Assembly: GCA_012274165.1 (NCBI GenBank)
Contig: JAAPAA010000395.1
Coordinates: 1 to 5,892 of the forward strand
DNA from: Thiobacillaceae bacterium
GTDB lineage: Bacteria > Pseudomonadota > Gammaproteobacteria > Burkholderiales > Thiobacillaceae
DNA: 5,892 bases
Reading direction: 5' to 3'
Made by a program: the position numbers and the translations under genes. Under the pieces are notes generated by a model. It searched no databases and was not told the DNA's origin. It saw nothing but the letters and a program-made list of their open reading frames with translations. Below are positions 1 to 5,056 of the stretch, one piece after another (position 1 is the stretch's first letter; each line of letters begins with the position of its first letter).

Positions 1-16
1 CCCTCTCCCTGCCGGC

Positions 17-261
17 TCACCGGCTGAACCGCTGTGCTGTCAGGGCATCCTTGCACTTGATCTTCAGCCAGGTCGGGTGAGCGCACGCCGGGTGTGTAGA
101 TGCTGGCGCGGCGCGTGGTCACGAACCCCTCGAGTAGCAGCGGCACCAAGGCCTGGTCGAACAACTTGGCCTGCGCCGGCAGATCTCCAACCACCAGCAC
201 GGGGCAACCCGGCCAGCAGCCTGGCCAGGCGGCCTTTGCGTTCCACCAGGGGCAGGCCCAT
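17..261 (-). pseudogene. Decayed 3' end of an ATP-dependent DNA ligase-like gene
   Basis: No single frame is open, but three minus-strand frames read consecutively give a ligase-like C-terminal part. From 258 down to about 206 one frame reads LPLVERKGRLARLLAGLP, like the 'LPL.ERK..L..LL' segment before the nucleotidyl-transfer core's last motifs. A second frame (about 203 to 77) continues VLVVGDLPAQAKLFDQ, then LLLEGFVTTRRASIYTPGVR, comparable to the family's EGxVxKRxxSxYxPGxRS. A third frame (73 to 17) reads TWLKIKCKDALTAQRFSR and ends in TGA at 17-19; WLKIKC is the family's conserved WxKxK motif. ATP-dependent ligases seal nicked DNA through an enzyme-AMP intermediate. The catalytic KxDG lysine region is absent, so this remnant cannot be active. 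The family call is from remembered motifs and is moderately sure; the pseudogene status is surer. Confidence 0.55.
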
Positions 262-435
262 GCTGTTGCGACACCCCTCGAATGCAGCCCTCGATCTCCT
301 CCAGCCCCCGCTCCGCCTCAGCTGGAAGTCTGTTTGCGCTTGAACGACTGGTTCGGGTCCGCAAGCGGTCATCAGTTTAAGCTCCCGCTGAGTTACCAGA
401 GTCGTGCGCTCTGAGATTGTTTCGCTTAAACGTAA
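262..435 (-). pseudogene. Unrecognised decayed coding remnant upstream of the ligase-like fragment
   Basis: Two minus-strand frames look protein-like here. One is open from 435 (just after an in-frame TAG at 436-438) and reads TLVTQRELKLMTACGPEPV and then QAQTDFQL to about 319. The other, from about 328 to 262, reads AEAERGLEEIEGCIRGVSQQ, an acidic helix-like stretch. They would join with one shift near 320, and a second shift near 261 would lead into the ligase-like remnant. I do not recognise the protein. It may be the ligase gene's own N-terminal side after deletion, or an unrelated gene fused by recombination. The longer plus-strand frames over the same bases are low-complexity in composition and look like shadows. 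Confidence 0.3.
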
Positions 436-477
436 CTACGGTCACCAAGGACCACAATCCATCCATTGTTCTTGTTT

Positions 478-524
478 GCCGAAATATGCCGCTGAACTTC
501 GGTCCAGCTTGTTATAATTTCGGC
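478..524. promoter_or_regulatory. Candidate HipB operator over the hipBA promoter
   Basis: A perfect 8-bp inverted repeat, GCCGAAAT at 478-485 and ATTTCGGC at 517-524, brackets the promoter, and its right arm overlaps the -10 hexamer. A shorter half-site, TTCGG at 498-502, sits between them, so CCGAA/TTCGG elements recur about every 20 bp (479, 498, 519), roughly two helical turns. In known hipBA loci HipB dimers bind palindromes at the promoter and, with HipA, repress the operon. Assigning these elements to HipB is inference; the E. coli operator sequence itself is not present. Confidence 0.45.
510..518 (+). promoter_or_regulatory. Extended -10 promoter for hipBA
   Basis: The sequence TGTTATAAT contains a perfect TATAAT at 513-518 preceded by TG with one base between, the extended -10 arrangement of sigma-70-type promoters. 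No good -35 exists; CTGAAC at 492-497 is the nearest weak match, with a 15-bp spacer. The start codon of hipB lies 29 bases downstream of the hexamer, and GAGG at 539-542 provides a ribosome-binding site 5 bases before the ATG. Confidence 0.6.
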
Positions 525-547
525 CAAACGAAACAATTGAGGCGCCG

Positions 548-847
548 ATGGCCAGACGACTCCCCCTTCCGACCGAAACCACCCCTCGGGTAACCAACTT
601 GCAGGAGCTGGGCGAGCTGGTTCGCAGCGCCAGAGCCCGGGCACAGCTACGAATCGATGACGCTGCGGCCGTCAGCGGCGTCTCCAGTGACCTGCTGTCG
701 CGCCTGGAGCACGGTCGCCCGGTGACGTCGGACAAGCTGTTGGCTGTGCTCTCCAGCTTGGGCCTGGCGGTGCTGATGGTCGACCACGTCCGAGCCAGCC
801 AGATTGAAATGCTCCTGGCCAGCAAACATGCCCCCGAAAACCGTTGA
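548..847 (+). CDS. hipB: HipB-like antitoxin, Xre-family helix-turn-helix regulator
   Basis: A 99-residue protein with a single Xre/Cro-type DNA-binding domain at about residues 18-78. The order is typical: LQELGELVRSARARAQL as helix 1, DDAAAVSGVSSDLLSRLEHG as the helix-turn-helix with its SRLEHG signature, then a leucine-rich dimerisation part (LLAVLSSLGLAVLMV). A basic-to-polar tail of about 20 residues follows; in E. coli HipB the tail also contacts HipA. Expected role: homodimeric antitoxin that binds HipA and represses their operon. The ATG at 548 has GAGG 5 bases upstream and sits just behind an extended -10 promoter. Its 3' end overlaps hipA by 20 bases, indicating translational coupling. 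HTH antitoxin identity is secure; the HipB name rests on the adjoining hipA. Confidence 0.9.
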   Translation: MARRLPLPTETTPRVTNLQELGELVRSARARAQLRIDDAAAVSGVSSDLLSRLEHGRPVTSDKLLAVLSSLGLAVLMVDHVRASQIEMLLASKHAPENR

Positions 848-2204
848 GAACGCCGGCGAGGACTACTCACTGCAGGTCTTCAGCGGACGGGACCTGGTTG
901 GCCTGCTCCGGTTCGACCCGGAAAGTGACGCCTTCAGCTTCGATTACGCCCCGCAGTGGTCGGCCCGGGCGGACGCCTTCCAGCTATCGCCCCACATCCC
1001 GTTCGACCTGCCCGCCTCGGCCGTGACCGTGCGCCGCTTCATCCAGAACCTGCTGCCCGAAGGGCAGGCGCTGGATGTGGCAGCCTCCTACAGCAATGTT
1101 TCGAAGGGCAACGTCTTTGGCCTCATCCACGCTCTGGGCGCCGAGTCCGCGGGTGCCCTGCGATTTCTGCCCATGGCCAAGACGCCCCCGACCGAAGCAG
1201 TGCGCCGCCAAGTGAGCTTCCGGGAGCTTCAAGAGCGCATCGACGAGCGCGACCGCCGGCCATTCATCGTCTGGGATGGAAAGGTGCGCATCTCTATCGC
1301 CGGCTACCAGGACAAGCTGCAGGTTGTGCGCCAGGGCGACGAGCTGTACCTTGTGGACGGAGCGCTGTCGTCCACCCACATCCTTAAACCGCCCTCTCGC
1401 AATCCGTTCCTGCCGCACATGGTGGTCAACGAGCACTTCTGCATGCAGCTTGTGAACCGCATCGGCCAGCAGCGAATGAAGCAAGACTTGGCCGCCCGCG
1501 TGGACATCCTGCGCGTTCCCAGCCCTGTGCTGTGCGTCGAGCGGTTTGACCGCCGACTGGAACAAGGCCAGGTGAGTAGCATCCACATCCTCGATGGCTG
1601 CCAGGCCCTGGACCGGCCGGTCGAGCACAAGTACGAGCGGAATGTGGGCACCGGTGAAGACGTGCGCCAGATCCGCGACGGGGTGAGCTTCGAGGCGCTT
1701 GGCGCCTTGCGAAGGCAGGGCCACCTCGCCAACGCCGCCGTCGACCTGCGCCAGATCGCGATGTGGTCCATAACGACCCTGCTGCTGGGCAATAGCGATG
1801 CGCATGGGAAGAACCTGTCCTTCTTCGCCCGCTCCCGCTCCCTGGCCGTGGCGCCCTTCTACGATCTGGTGTGCACGGCTCTGTACGATGGCACGCGCAT
1901 CGAACACGACTTGGCCATGGCGTTCGGTGATGTCTTCGGCCTGGAGCAGATCAAGTCGTTCGCGCTCGCCGACTTTTGCGAAAGGCTCGGCTGGCCGCGC
2001 GCAACATTCGCCCGGGAGCTGCGGACCTTGTGCCGATTGGCCAGGCAGGAGTCCCAGGCACAGGCCGACTCCCCGGTGTACACCGCCGAAGAACGCACGT
2101 TCTTAAAGCAGTTGGCCGACTACATCGGCGCCCGCGCTGACGCCCTCGAGGGTATGGCCGGCGACATACCGAAGTTCGCTGCGGACAATTTCACTGGCGG
2201 TTGA
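828..2204 (+). CDS. hipA: HipA-family serine/threonine kinase toxin
   Basis: A 458-residue protein, close to E. coli HipA (440). Residues 13-115 form the N-terminal subdomain (SGRDLVGLLRF; LSPHIPFD; FIQNLLPEG). The kinase core shows SIAGYQDKL at 156-164, whose Ser156 matches the autophosphorylated Ser150 of E. coli HipA, THILKPP with Lys187 as ATP-binding lysine, VNEHFCMQL at 200-208, VERFDR at 237-242, GNSDAHGKN at 321-329 with catalytic Asp324 and Asn329, and APFYDL with metal-binding Asp346. All key residues are present, so the kinase should be active. Known HipA enzymes phosphorylate aminoacyl-tRNA synthetases (GltX in E. coli), stalling translation and promoting dormancy; the target here is unknown. 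The start at ATG 828 overlaps hipB by 20 bases and has no good ribosome-binding site. An in-frame TTG at 804 is a less likely alternative that adds 8 residues. Confidence 0.93.
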   Translation: MPPKTVENAGEDYSLQVFSGRDLVGLLRFDPESDAFSFDYAPQWSARADAFQLSPHIPFDLPASAVTVRRFIQNLLPEGQALDVAASYSNVSKGNVFGLIHALGAESAGALRFLPMAKTPPTEAVRRQVSFRELQERIDERDRRPFIVWDGKVRISIAGYQDKLQVVRQGDELYLVDGALSSTHILKPPSRNPFLPHMVVNEHFCMQLVNRIGQQRMKQDLAARVDILRVPSPVLCVERFDRRLEQGQVSSIHILDGCQALDRPVEHKYERNVGTGEDVRQIRDGVSFEALGALRRQGHLANAAVDLRQIAMWSITTLLLGNSDAHGKNLSFFARSRSLAVAPFYDLVCTALYDGTRIEHDLAMAFGDVFGLEQIKSFALADFCERLGWPRATFARELRTLCRLARQESQAQADSPVYTAEERTFLKQLADYIGARADALEGMAGDIPKFAADNFTGG

Positions 2205-2264
2205 AACGCGCGCCGCACCGGATCGTTGGACGATGCCGCCTTTCGCACGCACCGGTTCAGCGCG

Positions 2265-2402
2265 ATGGCGACACTCGACGCGAAGTCCCGGTCCTCCGGC
2301 CTGGAGGCGAGCACGCGCGTCCGGCTCGGCTTCGCGCTGGACTTGGATAGTCTCGCCCCCCTCAAATCGACGCGGCTCAAACCGACGCGGTTTACCCCTT
2401 GA
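2265..2402 (+). CDS. Possible small protein, 45 residues, unrecognised
   Basis: This ORF lies in the same frame as hipA and follows its TGA; the frame stays open for 65 codons from 2205 to 2399. Nearly all codons end in G or C, as in the neighbouring genes. ATG at 2265 would give MATLDAKSRSSGLEAS and a basic end with LKSTR and LKPTR, encoded by a tandem 15-bp repeat. TTG at 2226 is an alternative. No clear ribosome-binding site is seen, and its end overlaps the 3' end of the convergent DUF1173 gene by 11 bases. The minus strand here also has a GC-ending frame, so composition alone does not prove coding. No family recognised. Confidence 0.25.
   Translation: MATLDAKSRSSGLEASTRVRLGFALDLDSLAPLKSTRLKPTRFTP
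2361..2390. repeat. 15-bp tandem repeat, two copies
   Basis: CTCAAATCGACGCGG at 2361-2375 is followed directly by CTCAAACCGACGCGG at 2376-2390, differing at one base. It lies one base before the stop codon of the minus-strand DUF1173 gene, between two convergent genes. It is a multiple of three and in the plus frame encodes two LKxTR units. It may be a simple slippage duplication. Confidence 0.85.
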
Positions 2403-3675
2403 CTTTCGTCAGGGGGAGATTCAGCCCCGGCTCGTCAACTTCTGGCAACACTGGAAGCCGATGGCCCCGGTAGGCCTCCCACTCCAGCAATTGCATTCCA
2501 AGTGCTTGGTACTCGGCTCGCTTGGCCTGCTTGCGCGCCAAGTAGTCCGGCGTGTTCATGCCCCAGACCTCGATGGGCCTTACTGGACGGGTGTCGAGCA
2601 GCAGGAAATCCGGGATCATGTCCGAATTCGGATACGGCGGTCGCATGGGCTTTTCGAAGTGGCGCGCTTTTCTGGCGAGCAAGGTGGCCATGCGCACTTC
2701 ATGGCCCGAATCGCAAGGAACGAAACTGCCTGAAGTCAGAACCAGTGCGCCATCGACTGCCAGCAGCTTGCCCGAATCCATTACCTCGGCAAGAAAAAGA
2801 CCCAACACATGGGCACTCTTGGAGGGGATCGGCTGTGCCAGCGCAATGGCGTACTTTTGCTCCAGCTTGTCTTTCAAGTAATCGCTCAGATAAATGCCAC
2901 CGGATAACTGGCCCACCGATGCACGAAGAGGGCCATCGGCGCCGGGTTCAACGCCTTTGAACTCGCACAATAGCAAGAAGCGAGGTACGGTCCCCCGCCC
3001 TTGGGCATTCCGGACGAGTGGCTCCCAAAACGCTTGAAACTGTTTTTCATGTTCGCGGTGCGGGAAAATGAATTCGGGGACCACATAGATCACCTCGGGT
3101 AAGCGCTTGCGCCCCAGCAGGCCACCTTTGAGCGAGGCTCTCAGCAGCTCCACGACCTGCCCCCATCCCCGCTTAGGACCGGGTATGTGAAGATGCAGCT
3201 GCGCCCTTTCCATCAGGAACTCGAGGGCGCCCAATAGAGTGGTCGAGGATGAACTCGCGGCATTCGAACGCCCGGCACGGCCATCCAGATTGGAAGGCTG
3301 CTCGCCGCGCGCCAATGGCCTCGAAAACGAAATGTTGGACTTGATGCGAAAGCCCGACGGAAGGATCTGGATAGCCGCAAGTCGTGCGGCCCGATCTTCA
3401 GCATCTGCAAGTGCGGGATGGTGGAAAAGGCATTCCAGCGCGTGGGCCGGCCCGCCCTTGGGCCAGGTCGCCGGCCACCATCGGCCGCGGTCCGCTCTTG
3501 ACTGGATCACAAGCTTCGGCGAAGGATCGGAGCATTCGCAAAGGACTGGCATCGATGCCTCTTTGGCCAGTTGCAACGCGCCAGCGATCCGCGCCGTGTC
3601 GCCCCGTTCGTAGCTGAATGAGTGTTTTCCGATGCGGATCTTGGCGATCCTCCGCGAGCCGTCTGGCGTTGCCAC
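2392..3675 (-). CDS. DUF1173-family protein with putative zinc site and nuclease-like C-terminus
   Basis: With the GTG start at 3675 this is a 427-residue soluble protein with no signal peptide or membrane segment. Residues 43-86 hold PVLCECSDP and then PAHALECLFHH: Cys46-x-Cys48 and His78-x3-Cys82, spaced like a zinc-binding site and like the N-terminus I remember for DUF1173 proteins (about 400 residues, common on proteobacterial plasmids and integrative elements, function unknown). The middle (146-300) carries LLGALEFLMERAQL, KRGWGQVVELLRAS and LPEVIYVVPEF. The C-terminus (325-400) reads HEVRMATLL, IPDFLLLD and IEVWGM, then YLARKQAKRAEY, resembling an E...PD...ExK-type nuclease core with Trp371 in the last position. 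It is convergent with hipBA and stands alone. A GTG at 3753 would add 26 residues, but the strong ribosome-binding site favours 3675. Family call moderately sure; nuclease idea is inference. Confidence 0.75.
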   Translation of the reverse strand: MATPDGSRRIAKIRIGKHSFSYERGDTARIAGALQLAKEASMPVLCECSDPSPKLVIQSRADRGRWWPATWPKGGPAHALECLFHHPALADAEDRAARLAAIQILPSGFRIKSNISFSRPLARGEQPSNLDGRAGRSNAASSSSTTLLGALEFLMERAQLHLHIPGPKRGWGQVVELLRASLKGGLLGRKRLPEVIYVVPEFIFPHREHEKQFQAFWEPLVRNAQGRGTVPRFLLLCEFKGVEPGADGPLRASVGQLSGGIYLSDYLKDKLEQKYAIALAQPIPSKSAHVLGLFLAEVMDSGKLLAVDGALVLTSGSFVPCDSGHEVRMATLLARKARHFEKPMRPPYPNSDMIPDFLLLDTRPVRPIEVWGMNTPDYLARKQAKRAEYQALGMQLLEWEAYRGHRLPVLPEVDEPGLNLPLTKVKG

Positions 3676-3681
3676 GTTTAA

Positions 3682-3693
3682 CCCCTCTCTCCT
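3682..3693 (-). promoter_or_regulatory. Strong ribosome-binding site setting the DUF1173 start
   Basis: On the minus strand the bases read AGGAGAGAGGGG, a purine run fully able to pair with the 16S rRNA 3' end, 6 bases before the GTG at 3675. No comparable site precedes the in-frame GTG at 3753, so the shorter, 427-residue product is preferred. Confidence 0.7.
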
Positions 3694-3762
3694 CTGCTGA
3701 AAGCATATCCTCCATGAACGCATGCGCGCAAGTGAGTCGGCGGCAGCAGACACTCACAGCCT

Positions 3763-3783
3763 GAATAAACGGTATACAAAATT
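3763..3783. repeat. 21-bp direct repeat, copy 1, upstream of the DUF1173 gene
   Basis: This copy shares 20 of 21 bases with 3809-3829, in the same orientation, starting 46 bp apart. The shared core is GAATAAACGGTATAC, which contains the palindrome GTATAC, followed by an AT-rich end. It lies about 90 bp upstream of the DUF1173 start codon, in an AT-rich stretch unlike the surrounding DNA. It could be an operator, a promoter element or a recombination site; nothing in the sequence decides between them. Confidence 0.85.
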
Positions 3784-3808
3784 CGACTGCCGTGGCTTAG
3801 CCGCTTTG

Positions 3809-3829
3809 GAATAAACGGTATACGAAATT
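3809..3829. repeat. 21-bp direct repeat, copy 2, upstream of the DUF1173 gene
   Basis: This second copy differs from copy 1 only at 3824 (G instead of A). The 25 bp between the copies (3784-3808) are not repeated, so this is a pair of discrete sites rather than a long tandem duplication. Confidence 0.85.
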
Positions 3830-4117
3830 TAAAAACAACAACTTTGGGCGAGCCCGTCTATATCCGAGCATTTTGTTTTGTTTAGGATCCTGGCGACTCG
3901 GAGCGCGCCGCAGCTGCGTCTCGCAAGAAGATTGACCGCGCTTCATTCGGACCGATCGCGACATGTCGCGAAGAAGCACCGGCGTCCTGAGCGCTGCAGT
4001 GTTCGCCTTGTATCGTGGCCCTGATCGATGCAGGTCAGGAGGGCCTCGCAGCTCTCTGAAAACGGCGCGTACAGCGTGACGAGCGTCCTGCCGGCCAAGT
4101 CACAAGGGCAAACCCGA
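3830..4117. other. Stretch without a recognisable gene
   Basis: The left part (3830-3895) is AT-rich with an A-run and a T-rich run. The rest returns to mixed composition. Minus-strand frames here give fragments such as GRTLVTLYAPFSESCEALLT (about 4030-4090) that could be old coding sequence, but codon use is not convincing and I recognise no family. No tRNA, terminator or transposon end is evident. Confidence 0.4.
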
Positions 4118-4358
4118 TTGCTGCACGACGAGAGCGAAACCAACGCTGCCACGAATTGGGGAGGCGGCGTCTGTCTTCGCAGATCCTCTGGCGTACACTT
4201 TTGACGATCCCGACCACTCGGTGGGCGAGCATAGGCTGCTGACGTTTGGTCTTTCTCAGTTGGGGCGTCTTCGAGTGGTGGCGCATGCTGAACGAGGCCG
4301 CGCCATTCGAAGAATTAGCGCCCGAAGGGCAACTCGACATGAGCGAGGAAGTCTATGA
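4118..4358 (+). pseudogene. Decayed BrnT-like (DUF497) toxin gene
   Basis: From 4161 to the TGA at 4356-4358 one frame encodes most of a BrnT-type protein: EAASVFADPLAYTFDDPDHS, then RLLTFGLSQLGRLRVVAHAE and RRISARRATRHER, matching the family's '(F)DDPxHS', 'GRLLVVxHTE' and 'RIISARxATxxE' segments. The N-terminus survives in another frame (TTG 4118: LHDESETNAAT, like the family's 'WDExKxxxN' start), but only 7 bases lie between 4153 and 4161, where the family has about seven residues (KHGVSFE). A short deletion has therefore shifted the frame. Intact BrnT toxins are about 90-residue RelE-fold ribonucleases that inhibit translation, usually encoded before their antitoxin. The gene overlaps its downstream partner at ATGA. 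Near the end the alternative frame reads EVYEQS then TAA, closer to family tails, so a second slip is possible. Confidence 0.75.
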
Positions 4359-4497
4359 GCAAAGTTAAAGACGAAATGCGCGCGGAATATCGGCGCGAAG
4401 ACCCGGACAAAGGAGTTCGCGGGAAGTACCTTGATCGGGTGTAGAAAGGGACCAACTTAGTCTTGCTCGATGACAGAGTTGCGAGAGCATTCCCCAC
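4355..4497 (+). pseudogene. Broken partner antitoxin of the BrnT-like toxin
   Basis: ATG 4355 begins SKVKDEMRAEYRREDPDKGV, RGKYLDRV, then TAG at 4442-4444; the same frame continues KGTNLVLLDDRVARAFPT to about 4498. The combination 'EYxxxxxxxGVRGKY...GTNLVLLDDxVAxAFP' is that of small (70-90 residue) proteins I remember encoded directly downstream of DUF497 toxins. The stop replaces a position that is often Gln, so a single C-to-T change at 4442 (CAG to TAG) would explain it. After Phe-Pro the similarity ends, and a hipA-like reading frame starts within the same few bases, so the C-terminal third is lost. Start overlap with the toxin (ATGA) indicates former translational coupling. Antitoxin role is inferred from position. 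Confidence 0.7.
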
Positions 4498-4839
4498 CTG
4501 CACAACATCGGCTTCCTGTACGGGGGCTCCAATTTCTGGCGGCTGGCGCCTGGTTTTGACCTGAACCCCTTCCCGGACAAGGAACGAGAGTCCAAGACTT
4601 GGTTGAGCGAAAACATCGGACCTGTCGTGTCCGTGCACGAGTTGCTGGCGGAGGCGGCGCGCTTCGAGCTCGGTGCCGACGAAGCCAAGAAAGTGCTGGC
4701 GCAAGTCGTGGCGGCCGTCGGCCGCTGGCAAGAGGTCGCGCGCTCGCCCATCATCGGCATGGTGGCCGCTGAGCTCGAAACTTTCGCGCCGGCGTTCGAG
4801 CACTCGGAGCGGGACGAGGCCCGTGCGCTGGTGAAGTGA
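4495..4839 (+). pseudogene. 3' fragment of a second hipA-like gene
   Basis: The frame from 4495 to the TGA at 4837-4839 encodes 114 residues of a HipA C-terminus: HLHNIGFLYGG, WRLAPGFDLNPFPDKERESK, TWLSENIGP, then a helical end (DEAKKVLAQVVAAVGRWQEV; ELETFAPAFEH). In intact relatives the segment reads NTDDHxxNxGFLY...LxPAFDLNP; here the fragment begins at the His directly after the catalytic Asp, while the following Asn and the metal-binding Asp of FDLNP remain. About two thirds of the gene is missing, including the ATP lysine, so no kinase activity is possible. It is a different subtype from the intact hipA at 828-2204. An ORF from TTG 4603 (78 residues) could still be translated, but nothing suggests a function. 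Confidence 0.85.
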
Positions 4840-4902
4840 GTCGCCGAGGGCCCGGCCAAGGTGTTAGCGGGAGCATTGTGCCGGCGCCACAGGGCAGCCA
4901 TC

Positions 4903-5019
4903 TCACTCGAGAAACTCCAGAATCGAACGGAGCTCAAGCAGGGAAAGTCCTGTTTCGGGCAGCGGTCGTCGGCCTGCGGCAAGCCGGAAATCCTCGAATG
5001 AACTGGCAATAGCGGCACT
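4903..5019 (-). pseudogene. C-terminal fragment of an unrecognised protein
   Basis: A minus-strand frame open from 5019 to a TGA at 4903-4905 reads AAIASSFEDFRLAAG, then RPLPETGLSLLELRSILEFL and a final Glu: 38 codons, amphipathic and leucine-rich at the end, with GC-ending codons typical of real genes here. It has no start codon, and an in-frame TGA lies at 5020-5022. Just upstream (5068 to 5020), in another frame, PPYFVDTSMVFALHGPYT includes a VDTS sequence like the start of PIN-domain toxins, but this is too short to build on. No family assigned. Confidence 0.4.
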
Positions 5020-5056
5020 TCACAGGTATACGGCCCGTGAAGCGCGAAAACCATAG

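Noticed and set aside
380..402. tRNA D-arm-like sequence on the minus strand (GTAACTCAGCGGGAGC)
   Set aside because: No acceptor stem, anticodon arm or T-arm at proper distances, and the bases fit better in a decayed coding frame.
984..1907. 307-residue minus-strand ORF
   Set aside because: It lies wholly opposite hipA, whose motifs are unmistakable; the composition is His/Gln/Val-rich as expected of an antisense shadow of GC-rich coding DNA.
2293..2307. Hairpin CCTCC-GGCCT-GGAGG as a terminator
   Set aside because: A short stem with no T-run on either strand; not convincing as an intrinsic terminator for hipBA or the DUF1173 gene.
2120..2380. 86-residue minus-strand ORF downstream of the DUF1173 gene
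   Set aside because: Overlaps the hipA 3' end by 85 bases, begins at TTG inside the tandem repeat, and has no motif or ribosome-binding site.
2233..2733. 166-residue plus-strand ORF
   Set aside because: Mostly antisense to the intact DUF1173 gene, with no recognisable motif.
3943..4152. 69-residue minus-strand ORF
   Set aside because: Cys- and Arg-rich, no motif, and it overlaps the start of the BrnT-like remnant; one internal stretch looks coding-like but not enough to call.
5024..5032. Third copy of the GGTATAC repeat core
   Set aside because: Only GGTATACG is shared; the flanking AATAAAC half is absent, so it is likely chance.
4365..5054. 229-residue minus-strand ORF
   Set aside because: It runs opposite the antitoxin remnant and the hipA fragment, which have clear family motifs, and shows Ser/Arg/Cys-rich shadow composition.
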